Positions 1-7,571 of a DNA stretch of 64,000 nucleotides are shown here, one piece after another. Below the pieces are notes generated by a model that was given only the letters and a program-made list of their open reading frames with translations, had not been told where the DNA came from and searched no databases. Made by a program: the position numbers and the translations under genes. This DNA is from Bacillota bacterium. GTDB lineage: Bacteria > Bacillota_E > JAJZYS01 > JAJYTV01. The stretch covers positions 157,501 to 221,500 of the forward strand of contig JAJZVM010000002.1 in assembly GCA_021845645.1 (NCBI GenBank). The letters are read 5' to 3'. Positions within the stretch are counted from its first letter, which is position 1. Every line of letters begins with the position of its first letter.

Positions 1-461
1 TGCCCGACGGGCCTGCGGGCGAGCGGCGCGACGCGGACGACGCCTTTCAGGTGATCGGCCGCATGGTGGGCGGCGCGACGTTCACCCTCGACTACCGGAG
101 CGCGACGCACCTGCCGTCGGGCTGGCAGCTCGAGGTGCACGGCACGGCCGGCACGATCGCACTCCGCGACGACCTCCAGGTGCGCCTGCAGCCTGTCGGC
201 GGCCAGTGGCAGGACGTGCCGCTGCCACCCGCCGCCGACGCGCCGGGACTGCCGCCCTCCCCCAGGGGCTACGCGAGTGCCATGCTGCCGTTCCTGGACC
301 GCTTGCACGATGCCCTGGCCAAAGGCACGGCGCATCATGACCTGCCCACCTTCCAGGACGGCGTCGAGAGCCAGCGTCTGCTCGATGCGGCGCGACGGTC
401 GTCCGAGAGCGGAATGCGACAGGTGCTGCGTGGTCCGGGAGGTCGGGCCCTTCGGCCCTAG
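1..461 (+). CDS. Gfo/Idh/MocA-family oxidoreductase, C-terminal part (5' end off window)
   Basis: The frame is open from base 3 to a TAG at 459, giving about 152 residues of a protein that starts outside the window. A beta-rich stretch (VGGATFTLDYRS, then QLEVHGTAGTIAL) is followed by a C-terminal helix with DGVESQRLLDAARRSSESG. This closing pattern is typical of the substrate-binding domain of NAD(P)-dependent Gfo/Idh/MocA sugar or inositol dehydrogenases. The Rossmann half is missing, so cofactor motifs cannot be seen and the substrate is unknown. The next gene begins 56 bp later on the same strand, so the two may be co-transcribed. Confidence 0.75.
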   Translation, partial: PDGPAGERRDADDAFQVIGRMVGGATFTLDYRSATHLPSGWQLEVHGTAGTIALRDDLQVRLQPVGGQWQDVPLPPAADAPGLPPSPRGYASAMLPFLDRLHDALAKGTAHHDLPTFQDGVESQRLLDAARRSSESGMRQVLRGPGGRALRP

Positions 462-517
462 GAACCAAGTCTTGCGCAGCGAAGTTCCGTGTACTTTCGA
501 AGCGAGGAGGCTCATTC

Positions 518-1240
518 ATGCAGCTCTTTCCAGGCGCGGAGGTGCTGGAACTCCCGATGCAGGGGTTCGGCGGCCCGAGCGTGGTGTACCCGGTCCTGCT
601 CACAGGCGAGGAGGGCGCGACGCTGGTCGACACAGGCTTCCCTGGTCAGGGGCCTGCGCTCGAGGCGGCCCTCAAGGCGCACGGTCTCGCCATGGCCGAC
701 CTCGACCGCGTGATCCTGACCCATCAGGACGTGGATCACATCGGCAATCTGCCGGCTGTGGCCGCGGGGCGCGCCACCGTGCTCGCACACCGCCTGGAGG
801 CGCCCTACATCGAGGGGCGCGAGCGCCTGCTGAAGTTCAACCCCGAGCGCATGCAGCAGATGGTCGCGCGCCTGCCGGAGGCGGCGCGCGCGCAGTTCGA
901 GAAGCTGATGTCCGATCCGCCCAAGGCGACGGTGGACGTGCTCCTGGAGGACGGCGAGGAACTGCCGCTCTACGGCGGGCTGACGGTGATCCACACCCCG
1001 GGCCACACCCCGGGCCACATCAGCCTTTACTTCCCGCGGCACCGCGTCCTGATCTCCGGCGACGCGATGCGCGTCGTGAACGGCCAGCTGGAGGGACCGG
1101 GGCCCGAGGTGACGCCGGACATGCCGACGGCGATGGCCTCGCTCAGCAAGGTGCCGGCGGACGTCGAGTACGTCCTGTGCTACCATGGCGGCCTCTTTGG
1201 CCCTGCGGCGGGACGGCGCCTCCAGGAGATCCTGGGCTAG
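518..1240 (+). CDS. MBL-fold metallo-hydrolase
   Basis: 240 residues, the usual size for a stand-alone metallo-beta-lactamase-fold hydrolase. The metal-binding loop reads THQDVDH (residues 68-74). This is the HxDxDH variant of the family's HxHxDH, seen in a subgroup of MBL hydrolases. Downstream are TPGHTPGH (around 160-167), SGDAM (around 180-184) and a C-terminal CYHGG, which supply the remaining metal ligands. A clear AGGAGG site lies nine bases before the ATG. The family covers glyoxalase II-like, lactonase and other thioester or ester hydrolases, so the substrate cannot be told. It ends at a shared bidirectional hairpin. Confidence 0.88.
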   Translation: MQLFPGAEVLELPMQGFGGPSVVYPVLLTGEEGATLVDTGFPGQGPALEAALKAHGLAMADLDRVILTHQDVDHIGNLPAVAAGRATVLAHRLEAPYIEGRERLLKFNPERMQQMVARLPEAARAQFEKLMSDPPKATVDVLLEDGEELPLYGGLTVIHTPGHTPGHISLYFPRHRVLISGDAMRVVNGQLEGPGPEVTPDMPTAMASLSKVPADVEYVLCYHGGLFGPAAGRRLQEILG

Positions 1241-1250
1241 CGGCCATACC

Positions 1251-1289
1251 GACTGAAAGGCGCCGGGCCAGGCCCGGCGCCTTTCAGTC
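1251..1289. terminator. Bidirectional hairpin between convergent genes
   Basis: A perfect inverted repeat: GACTGAAAGGCGCCGGGCC, one base, then its exact reverse complement. It lies just after the MBL stop and overlaps the last bases of the CoA-transferase gene on the other strand. The outer arm carries AAAGG/CCTTT but no long T run follows on either side. Confidence 0.75.
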
Positions 1290-2513
1290 CGTCTGTCCTT
1301 GACCCCCCGGCGGCCCGTTCGCGACGCCGTCCGCGAACGCGGCCTCGACCTCGGCTTCGCTCAGCCCCGCTTCGCGCAGGATGCGCCGCGTGTGCTGGCC
1401 GTGCAGCGGCGGCGGCGTGCGCGGCATGGCCGGCGTGCCGGTGAAGCGCCACGGCAGCCGCACCTGCTTCAGGTTCGGGATCAGCGGGTGCTCCATCTCC
1501 ACCACGGTGCCCGCGCGCGCCACCTCGTGGCTCTGGAACACCTCGCTGACGCTGCGGATGGGCCCGCAGGGGATGCCGGCCGCGGTGAGGATGCCCAGCC
1601 ACTCCTCCCGGTCGCGGCGCGACAGGGCGGCATCGATGGCACCCTTCAGCGCGATGCGGTTGGTCACGCGCGCCGGATTCGCAGCGAACCGCTCGTCGTG
1701 CACCCACTCGGGGTGACCCAGGGCTTCCGCCAGGCTCTTGAACTGCCGGTCGTTGCCGACGCCGAGCGTCAACGGCCCATCCTGCGTCTCGAAGACCTCG
1801 TAGGGGGCCATCGACGGATGGGCGTTGCCGTAGCGCCTTGCCGGCTGCCCCGTGAGCAGATGGCTCGAGGCGACGTTGGCCAGCATGGCGACCTCGCATT
1901 CGAAGAGGGAGACTGTGAGATGCTGTCCCTTTCCGGTCTGGCAGCGGGAGTAGAGCGCCGCGAGGATGCCGCTCAGCAGGAACGAACTCGTGAAGAGGTC
2001 GGCGGCGGCGACGCCCACCTTGTAGGGCTGCCCGTCCTCGGGGCCGGTGACGGACATGAGGCCGCCCGCGCCCTGGATGACGAAGTCGTAGCCCGCCCGG
2101 TCGTCGCCCAGGGGGTAGCCGCGCACGCTGGCGGTGATGAGGGCCGGATTGTCCCGCCGCATCGCCTCGAGCGACAGGTTGAAGCGCTCGAGGTTGCCCG
2201 GGCGGAAGTTCTCGACGACCACATCGGCCCAGGAGAGCGCCAGGCGGCGCACGACGTCCTGCGCCAGGGGCCGCGTCAGGTCGAGTGCGATGCTCTCCTT
2301 GTTGCGGTTGACGCCCAGGTAGTAGGCCGACTCGCCCGCGATGAAGGGAGGTCCCCAGCTGCGCGTCTCGTCGCCCTCCTGCACGTGCTCGACCTTGATC
2401 ACGCGCGCTCCAAGCTCGCCGAGGGCCATCGTCGCGTATGGCCCCGCGAGCACGCGCGAGAGATCGAGAACCCGCACCCCTGTGAGCGGCCCGTCGGCCG
2501 CGTCCCTAGGCAC
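1284..2513 (-). CDS. CaiB/BaiF (class III) CoA-transferase
   Basis: 409 residues, matching the family III CoA-transferases that move CoA between carboxylic acids (formyl-CoA, crotonobetainyl-CoA, alkylsuccinyl-CoA types). The N-terminus has the hallmark GVRVLDLSRVLAGPYATM and ARVIKVE. GYDFVIQGAGG places the expected nucleophilic aspartate at D143, and ENFRPG is also diagnostic. Substrate specificity cannot be assigned. Its start overlaps the end of the upstream class V aminotransferase gene by 8 bp, so the two are almost certainly one operon and may act on the same amino-acid-derived acid. Confidence 0.9.
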   Translation of the reverse strand: MPRDAADGPLTGVRVLDLSRVLAGPYATMALGELGARVIKVEHVQEGDETRSWGPPFIAGESAYYLGVNRNKESIALDLTRPLAQDVVRRLALSWADVVVENFRPGNLERFNLSLEAMRRDNPALITASVRGYPLGDDRAGYDFVIQGAGGLMSVTGPEDGQPYKVGVAAADLFTSSFLLSGILAALYSRCQTGKGQHLTVSLFECEVAMLANVASSHLLTGQPARRYGNAHPSMAPYEVFETQDGPLTLGVGNDRQFKSLAEALGHPEWVHDERFAANPARVTNRIALKGAIDAALSRRDREEWLGILTAAGIPCGPIRSVSEVFQSHEVARAGTVVEMEHPLIPNLKQVRLPWRFTGTPAMPRTPPPLHGQHTRRILREAGLSEAEVEAAFADGVANGPPGGQGQTD

Positions 2514-3669
2514 GGGCCGTCAGCGCCGCCAGGGCGCGGTGTGCCGCAGCTACGTCGTCGAGATTGTTGTACGGTCCGAACGAGAAGCGCACGCCCGGAG
2601 GGTCCAGCTCTCCGACGCGGCGGGCGATCACGCGGTGCTCGGATGCGAGGCGCGCCAAAACGTCCTCGGGGCCGTCCGGGAAGCGCAAGGTGCACATCGC
2701 GGCCCTGCGCGGGACCGCTGCGAGGTCGACGCCGGGCGGCAGCCCGTCGACGAACGCATCCAAGAGGCTCCGCTGATGGGCCTCGATCACCGAGGAGCCG
2801 ATCTCGGACCGCAGGGCGATCGCCGCCTCGAGCCCCTCGAAGAGCGGCCAGTTCAGCGTGCCGACCTCAAAGCGGCGCGCCTCCTGCCGCCAGGGCACGT
2901 CCCCTTGGTCGCGGCCGGCAAGGTCGTGCTCGGCGGAGCCGCTGCCGGCCGGCAGGAACCCGATGCGGGACAGGCTGGCCGGGCGGATGTAGATGCCGGA
3001 GGTGCCCACCGGGCCGAGGAGCCACTTGTGGCCTGAGAACGGGTAGAAGTCCGGGTCGATCGCGCCGAGGTCGACCGGCACCTGTCCCACGGCCTGCGCC
3101 CCGTCGATGAGCGACGAGACGCCGCGGCTGCGGCAGATCTCCACGATCTCCCGCGCGGGTAGCACGCGCCCGCTCGTCTGGAGCACGTGGCTCACGGCCA
3201 CCAGGCGGGTGCGCGCACCGATCAGGCGCCCGAGATCCCTGAGCAGACCCTCGTCGTCCTCGGCCATCTGCCACGTGATCACCTTGATGCGGCCCATCGC
3301 TTCCAAAGCCCGCCATGGGTAGCGGTTCGCGGGATGCTCGTCCGCCCCGACGATCACCTCGTCGCCCTCACGCCACGCGAGGCCCTGCGCGATCCAGTTG
3401 ATCGTCTGCGTCACGTTGCTCGCAAAGCTGACGCTCACCTGCGGCACGCCGAGCAGGAGGGCCACCGCCGCGCGCGCCGACGCCAAGCCCTCGCGCCGGC
3501 GTTCGTAGGCTTCCGGCCAACCCGCGCCTTCGACCTGCCACTGCTCGTACGACTTGAAGAAGCGCACTGTCACGGCCTGCGGTGCCGCGCCCATGGTGCC
3601 GGTGTTCAGGTATACCTTGCGCCGCAGGACCGGCACGTCCCTACGCAGGTCCTCGAGCGTGTAACCCAT
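2506..3669 (-). CDS. Class V aminotransferase-fold PLP enzyme (cysteine desulfurase / isopenicillin-N epimerase-like)
   Basis: 387 residues of fold-type I PLP enzyme. The Schiff-base lysine is in FSGHKWLLGPVG (K215), the pyridine-N aspartate in LIDGAQAVGQVP (D189), and YLNTGTMGAAP is at the N-terminus. SGHKW and the overall spacing match the NifS/CsdA/isopenicillin-N epimerase branch. The active-site cysteine loop of true IscS-type desulfurases is not evident, so racemase, lyase or epimerase roles remain possible. First gene of a two-gene minus-strand operon with the CoA-transferase. It diverges from the methyltransferase on the other side. Confidence 0.82.
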   Translation of the reverse strand: MGYTLEDLRRDVPVLRRKVYLNTGTMGAAPQAVTVRFFKSYEQWQVEGAGWPEAYERRREGLASARAAVALLLGVPQVSVSFASNVTQTINWIAQGLAWREGDEVIVGADEHPANRYPWRALEAMGRIKVITWQMAEDDEGLLRDLGRLIGARTRLVAVSHVLQTSGRVLPAREIVEICRSRGVSSLIDGAQAVGQVPVDLGAIDPDFYPFSGHKWLLGPVGTSGIYIRPASLSRIGFLPAGSGSAEHDLAGRDQGDVPWRQEARRFEVGTLNWPLFEGLEAAIALRSEIGSSVIEAHQRSLLDAFVDGLPPGVDLAAVPRRAAMCTLRFPDGPEDVLARLASEHRVIARRVGELDPPGVRFSFGPYNNLDDVAAAHRALAALTARA

Positions 3670-3733
3670 GGCCTGGCCTCCTCGCTGCTCCAGTTACGCC
3701 GAATCGCGATCGGTCACCTGCCGCAGGCTCTGC

Positions 3734-3739
3734 TATCAT
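3734..3739 (+). promoter_or_regulatory. Candidate -10 box for a leaderless methyltransferase transcript
   Basis: TATCAT lies eight bases before the GTG chosen as the methyltransferase start. A sigma-A-type start point would fall on or next to the GTG, implying a leaderless mRNA. The -35 region (around CGGTCA, 3711) is weak. Confidence 0.4.
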
Positions 3740-3746
3740 CCTAGAG

Positions 3747-4463
3747 GTGGCACTCCGAAGCTCGGTCGGAAAGCGGGCGACGGCTACGGCAGACGTCAGG
3801 CGCGACGGCAGGACGGCCAGGCTGCAGCGGTTCTACGGCATGGCCCACAGACTCTACGACATGTTCATGTTCGAGGCGTCCCAGGAGACCTGGGCTGCGG
3901 TGCTCGCGCTCATGCGCCCAGCGCCGGGAGACAGGATTCTCGACGCCGGATGCGGCACCGGCAGGCTCGCGATCGCCCTCGCGGACCTCGTCGGCGGGGA
4001 AGGCGACGTGCAAGCGGTGGACGTCTCTCCCGCGATGCTGCGTCAAGCCGCGCGCCAGATCGCCCGCACGCCGCTGGCCGGAGGCATCGCGCTGCGCCAG
4101 GCGGATCTGCGGCAGCTCCCCTATCCGGACGACGCCTTCCAGGCGGCCGCCGCGAGCCTTGTGCTCGAGCTTCTCAGCCCGGAAGGCGTCAAGGCCGCTC
4201 TCCGTGAACTCATGCGGGTCGTGCGGCCCGGCGGGCGCATCGTCGTCGCGGCGCTCGCCGAGGAACTGCCCTACGGGCGCACGCTCTCCTTCTATCTTGT
4301 GCTGCGCGCCATCCTGCGGCTCTCTGCGCTCGGCCGCCCGCTCGCCCTGCGCAGGCTGGCGGCGGAGGCCGGCCTGCTGCCGCGCATCTCGATGCGCCGC
4401 AGCCTGCTGCGGCTTCCGGTGGACATTCTCCTCTGCGAGGTTCCGCACGATCCGGTCGACTGA
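3747..4463 (+). CDS. SAM-dependent class I methyltransferase (UbiE/COQ5-like)
   Basis: 238 residues from the GTG at 3747. SAM-binding motif I is ILDAGCGTGRLAIAL (residues 64-78), the post-I acidic loop is AVDVSPAML (90-98), and motif III is RELMRVVRPGGRIVV. The region LRQADLRQLPYPDDAFQAA is the usual UbiE-like segment preceding motif II. The frame is open further upstream but that stretch is Pro/Arg/Cys-rich and not protein-like. GTG 3747 sits directly behind a -10 box, and ATG 3840 is the other option. Substrate unknown: small molecule, quinone or lipid. Alone on its strand and closed by a strong hairpin. Confidence 0.82.
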   Translation: MALRSSVGKRATATADVRRDGRTARLQRFYGMAHRLYDMFMFEASQETWAAVLALMRPAPGDRILDAGCGTGRLAIALADLVGGEGDVQAVDVSPAMLRQAARQIARTPLAGGIALRQADLRQLPYPDDAFQAAAASLVLELLSPEGVKAALRELMRVVRPGGRIVVAALAEELPYGRTLSFYLVLRAILRLSALGRPLALRRLAAEAGLLPRISMRRSLLRLPVDILLCEVPHDPVD

Positions 4464-4479
4464 CGACGCGCGTCAGGCT

Positions 4480-4515
4480 GATGCCGCCAGGACCGACACC
4501 GGTCCCGGCGGCATC
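4480..4515 (+). terminator. Hairpin after methyltransferase gene
   Basis: A 16-bp stem with one mismatch and an ACAC loop (GATGCCGCC and GGCGGCATC arms) lies 16 bp after the stop codon. It is followed by TTCGTC rather than a T run. Confidence 0.6.
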
Positions 4516-4655
4516 TTCGTCGCGCCGCGGGTGCAGACTGTGTGCATGCTGGCGCGGCCTACCGGCTTGGCGCGGCCAGAGCCGTCGTCCCATTGGACCA
4601 TGACCTGCTGGGCTAAGCGGCCCTTGACGCCAACCCGCAGAAACTCGACCGTTTG

Positions 4656-4669
4656 TTAGGTGAGCCTAA
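4656..4669. promoter_or_regulatory. DtxR/MntR-like operator before the Nramp gene
   Basis: TTAGGTGAGCCTAA is a near-palindrome (TTAGG..CCTAA) resembling the half-site pattern bound by DtxR/IdeR/MntR metalloregulators. It lies 31 bp before the GTG of a divalent-metal transporter gene, downstream of TTGACG (4624-4629), a possible -35. The position fits repression when metal is plentiful. The regulator is not in this window. Confidence 0.5.
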
Positions 4670-4700
4670 CTTCTGCGACGCTACGTGAGGAGGTGCGCGG

Positions 4701-6032
4701 GTGAGGCGCGAAGGCGCAGGCTATGCCGTCCCGGAACGGCTCGCGCACAACCGTGCACGGCGTGCCGCGACATCCGCGCTCAAGGAAACCGCCAGGGCCG
4801 GCGGCCGCAGAGGCCTCGGCAGGCTGCTGCTGATCAGCGCCATCGCCGGACCTGGACTCATGGTCATGCTCGCCGACACCGACGCCGGCAGCATCGTCAC
4901 GGCCTCGCAGTCCGGGGCGCTCTGGGGCTACGGCATGCTGCTGCCGCAGCTGCTGCTGATCCCTGTGCTCTACGTCGTCCAGGAGATGACGGTGCGCCTT
5001 GGCGTGCTGACGCGCCGCGGGCACGGCGAGCTGATCCGCGAGATCTTCGGCAGGCCGTGGGCCCTGCTGTCGGTACTGACGCTCTTCGTCGCGGCGGTAG
5101 GCGCCCTTGTCACCGAGTTCGCGGGCATCGCCGGCGTCTCGGAGCTCTTCGGCGTACCACCGTCCTACACGGTCATCCTCGCGGCGCTCCTCCTGATCGG
5201 ACTCGGGCTCAGCGGCGGCTACCGCCGCGTGGAGCACGTCGGCATCGCCCTCGGGCTTTTCGAACTCTTCTTCCTGCCGGCCGCGCTCATGGCCCATCCC
5301 GCCCCTGCGGCCATCGTGCACGGTCTCGGCCAGATGCCGCTCGGCAACCGCAGCTACCTCATGCTGCTCGCGGCAAACGTGGGCGCCGTCATCATGCCCT
5401 GGATGGTCTTCTACCAGCAGGGCGCCGTCATCGACAAGGGCCTGAGGCCGAATCACCTGCGCGGCGCAAGGATCGACACCCTGATAGGCGCCGTCGTGAC
5501 CCAGCTCGTGATGATCTTCGTCGTCATCGCGGTCGCCGCGACGATCGGTCGCACGGGGCACGCCCAGGCGCTCCAGGGCATCCCGGAGATCTCGCGGGCC
5601 CTGCAGCCCTTCCTCGGCTTCGCCGGAGCGAAGGTGGCCTTCGGCCTGGGCATCCTCGGGGCGTCCCTCGTCGCCGCCATCGTCGTTTCCGTGGCGGCGG
5701 CCTTCGGCATCGGCGAGGCGTTCGGCTGCCCGCACAGCCTCAATCGCAAGATCAGCGAGGCGCCGCACTTCTATCTCGCGTACACCTCCGCGCTGGTGCT
5801 GGGCGCGGCGGTCGTCCTGACGGGCGTACCGCTCATCCATCTCACGATCGACATCGAAGTGATGAACGCCATTCTCCTGCCCATCGTGCTCGGCTTCCTC
5901 CTGGCGCTCGAAGCCAGGGCTCTGCCGGCCCAGTCCCGCATGAAGGGCCCATACCGCTGGTTCGTCTACCTGGCGACGGGATCGGTGATCGTCGTCGGTC
6001 TCGTCACCACGTTCCACGCCGTGATCGGCTAG
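4701..6032 (+). CDS. Nramp (SLC11)-family divalent metal transporter with variant metal-site motifs
   Basis: 443 residues with about 11 hydrophobic segments after a basic, roughly 40-residue cytoplasmic N-terminus. Classical MntH has DPGN in TM1 and MPH in TM6. Here the equivalents are DAGS (residues 61-64, within GPGLMVMLADTDAGS) and MPW (232-234, within VIMPWMVFYQQ). The metal-ligand aspartate and methionine are kept, while the Pro/Asn and His positions differ. It therefore belongs to an Nramp-like side branch whose ion (Mn, Fe, Mg or other) is open. Start is GTG with AGGAGG eight bases upstream. The palindrome at 4656 suggests metal-dependent control. It converges on sdpI. Confidence 0.83.
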   Translation: MRREGAGYAVPERLAHNRARRAATSALKETARAGGRRGLGRLLLISAIAGPGLMVMLADTDAGSIVTASQSGALWGYGMLLPQLLLIPVLYVVQEMTVRLGVLTRRGHGELIREIFGRPWALLSVLTLFVAAVGALVTEFAGIAGVSELFGVPPSYTVILAALLLIGLGLSGGYRRVEHVGIALGLFELFFLPAALMAHPAPAAIVHGLGQMPLGNRSYLMLLAANVGAVIMPWMVFYQQGAVIDKGLRPNHLRGARIDTLIGAVVTQLVMIFVVIAVAATIGRTGHAQALQGIPEISRALQPFLGFAGAKVAFGLGILGASLVAAIVVSVAAAFGIGEAFGCPHSLNRKISEAPHFYLAYTSALVLGAAVVLTGVPLIHLTIDIEVMNAILLPIVLGFLLALEARALPAQSRMKGPYRWFVYLATGSVIVVGLVTTFHAVIG

Positions 6033-6040
6033 CCTTCGCC

Positions 6041-6718
6041 TTAGCTCCCGACGACCTGCCGGTAGGCGATGTACGAGTACACGACTGTGCTCAGGGCAGC
6101 CGCCACCACGCAGACGAGCAGGATGAGCCTGGCCGCCTGTGGCCAGAACGGCAGCAGCACGACGGGCAGGAGGCCGCCGATCATGAACACCGGCCCGCCG
6201 AACCGGTGCGTGCGGCGCCATACTTCCTCGTTGGCCAAGGTCCAGGGCGTGCGGACGCCGACGAAGTAGTTGTGACGAACGCGCCCGAGCGAGTTGCCGA
6301 TGAACATGAAGAGCAGTCCGACGACCAGGACGGCGACATCACCGATCTGCATGGCGTGGCCAAGATTGCGCCAGATGCTGGAGAAGAAGGTGAACGCCAG
6401 GACCAGCACCAGCAGCAGGCGCAGCGAGCGGTAGAAGGGCAGAAAGGCCGGGTAGTTGCGGCGCCTTGGGTCGATCACCGGCACAATGATCAGGAACAGC
6501 CAGAGCAGGATGGAGACGCCGATCGGGAAGGCGACCGCGGCGATCGGCGACATCCACCCGTTCGCCTGGCCATTGAGTCCGAAGTGGGTCGCGACGCGGG
6601 TCGGCAGCTGCGGCAGGGCCCAGATGCCCACGCCGATCATCGCTAGCCAGACCATGTAGATCGGCCAGTCGTGGCGGATCTCGCTGCGGATCCGGTATTC
6701 CGGCATCCGATCATTCAT
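6041..6718 (-). CDS. sdpI: SdpI-family membrane immunity-type protein
   Basis: 225 residues, about six TM segments. The N-terminal half is a DUF1648-type segment (LPTRVATHFGLNGQANGWMS). The C-terminal half carries the SdpI signature NYFVGVRTPWTLANEEVWRRTHRFGG. In Bacillus, SdpI protects against the SdpC toxin and sequesters the SdpR repressor at the membrane. Many SdpI homologues occur without toxin genes. Here it overlaps the upstream ArsR-type repressor gene by 8 bp, so the pair is one operon. No sdpABC toxin genes are present nearby, so a self-protective or envelope-stress role is inferred. Confidence 0.85.
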   Translation of the reverse strand: MNDRMPEYRIRSEIRHDWPIYMVWLAMIGVGIWALPQLPTRVATHFGLNGQANGWMSPIAAVAFPIGVSILLWLFLIIVPVIDPRRRNYPAFLPFYRSLRLLLVLVLAFTFFSSIWRNLGHAMQIGDVAVLVVGLLFMFIGNSLGRVRHNYFVGVRTPWTLANEEVWRRTHRFGGPVFMIGGLLPVVLLPFWPQAARLILLVCVVAAALSTVVYSYIAYRQVVGS

Positions 6719-7010
6719 GTCGGTCTTCCCTTTCCCCAGGCGCGTCGCCTTTGCGCAGGATGTCGAATCCCCATCCGAGCGCCTCCTGCAGCACCGTGGT
6801 GTGCAGGGAATAGATGATCATCTGACCCTGGCGTCGCGAGAGTACAAGGTCCGCCTGCCGCAACATGTTCAGATGGTGCGAGATGCTGGGTTTCGTGAGC
6901 GTGAAGGCGGACGCGATCTCCCCCGCGCTGAGGTCGCCGCGGCTGAGCATGCGCAGGATCTGCCGGCGGGTCGGGTCCGAGAGGGCATGAAACACATCCC
7001 CCAGCGACAT
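6711..7010 (-). CDS. sdpR: ArsR/SmtB-type winged-helix repressor (SdpR-like)
   Basis: 99 residues from ATG at 7010, which is placed eight bases after AGGAGG. A GTG at 7019 would abut the ribosome site and is less likely. The fold markers are ALSDPTRRQILRML, the recognition helix region LTKPSISHHLNMLRQADLV, and the wing SRRQGQMIIYSL. No metal-binding Cys pair (CxCxD) is present. That fits the SdpR autorepressor class, which is controlled through SdpI rather than by metals. It is directly followed by sdpI and is preceded by a near-perfect inverted repeat likely to be its operator. Confidence 0.87.
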   Translation of the reverse strand: MSLGDVFHALSDPTRRQILRMLSRGDLSAGEIASAFTLTKPSISHHLNMLRQADLVLSRRQGQMIIYSLHTTVLQEALGWGFDILRKGDAPGEREDRHE

Positions 7011-7034
7011 GCCGAACACCTCCTCGCACGTTTC

Positions 7035-7052
7035 GATGATTGTCTAATCATC
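7035..7052. promoter_or_regulatory. Inverted-repeat operator upstream of sdpRI
   Basis: GATGATT-GTCT-AATCATC: two perfect 7-bp arms around a 4-bp spacer, 24 bp before the sdpR ATG. Position and symmetry fit binding of the ArsR-type dimer encoded next to it (autorepression). Confidence 0.6.
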
Positions 7053-7345
7053 GGCTTCCGTCAAGCCCCGACGGGCGTCGCCCAGAAGGCCATAGCGCAC
7101 GGTGGTGCAATGGCTCCGTCTTCCATGGTCGGCCTGCCGACCTGCAGCTCACGGCGGGCGCGGCAGGTCCGGCGCACAAGGAGGATACCCCAGGGGAGGG
7201 GCGCTGCCGGGCAAGCCGATACCTCATGCTGGTATGTGTCTCCGTATCGTCGTCTACAGTACTTCCCTGCCACACGGGTCGCCACGACCCGCGACATGCC
7301 GCCCGGACCCTGGCGAGTGGCCATGATGCATGCGCCTGTTTTCAC

Positions 7346-7374
7346 TTGTGCCGGGGGCCACTTTGTCGTATCCT
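7346..7374 (+). promoter_or_regulatory. Candidate promoter for the DUF981 gene
   Basis: TTGTGC (7346-7351), a 17-bp spacer and TATCCT (7369-7374) give a plausible sigma-A promoter. The start point would be near 7381, leaving a leader of about 190 nt. Confidence 0.4.
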
Positions 7375-7397
7375 GCGCCATCCCGCTCTGGCACATG

Positions 7398-7562
7398 GCC
7401 GGGGTGTGGGTACTTTGGGGGGCCATCCAACCCCCCGGCCGCACCAGTACGAAACGGACTAGATGTTCATATGGCCAAAAATGCACAAGGGGGATAGTTG
7501 CTCCAGGCAGAGTCCCGCAAGGGATGGCGCCGACGGCCGCGAGGCGCCCTGCCAAGGGGAGG
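7398..7562 (+). other. Structured 5' leader of the DUF981 gene, possible cis-regulatory RNA
   Basis: The 518-bp gap between sdpR and the DUF981 gene holds no convincing gene, but its last part can fold. Near 7398-7440 GGCCGGGG can pair with CCCCGGCC. At 7506-7553 GGCAG pairs with CTGCC and encloses two hairpins: GTCCC-GCAA-GGGAT (GNRA loop) and GGCGCC/GGCGCC (7526-7548). That makes a three-way junction which touches the ribosome site AGGGGAGG (7555-7562). No known riboswitch class was recognised. Translational control is an inference. Confidence 0.35.
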
Positions 7563-7571
7563 CAAAGTTCC

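Noticed and set aside
518..1240. Calling the MBL protein a glyoxalase II or lactonase
   Set aside because: The HxDxDH variant and generic layout do not support a specific substrate.
4656..6221. A 521-codon minus-strand frame opposite the Nramp gene
   Set aside because: Antisense artefact. His/Asp/Glu/Arg-rich, with no ribosome site or conserved pattern.
7381..7562. Known riboswitch (c-di-GMP, TPP, cobalamin, manganese, fluoride) in the DUF981 leader
   Set aside because: None of the conserved core sequences of these classes is present.
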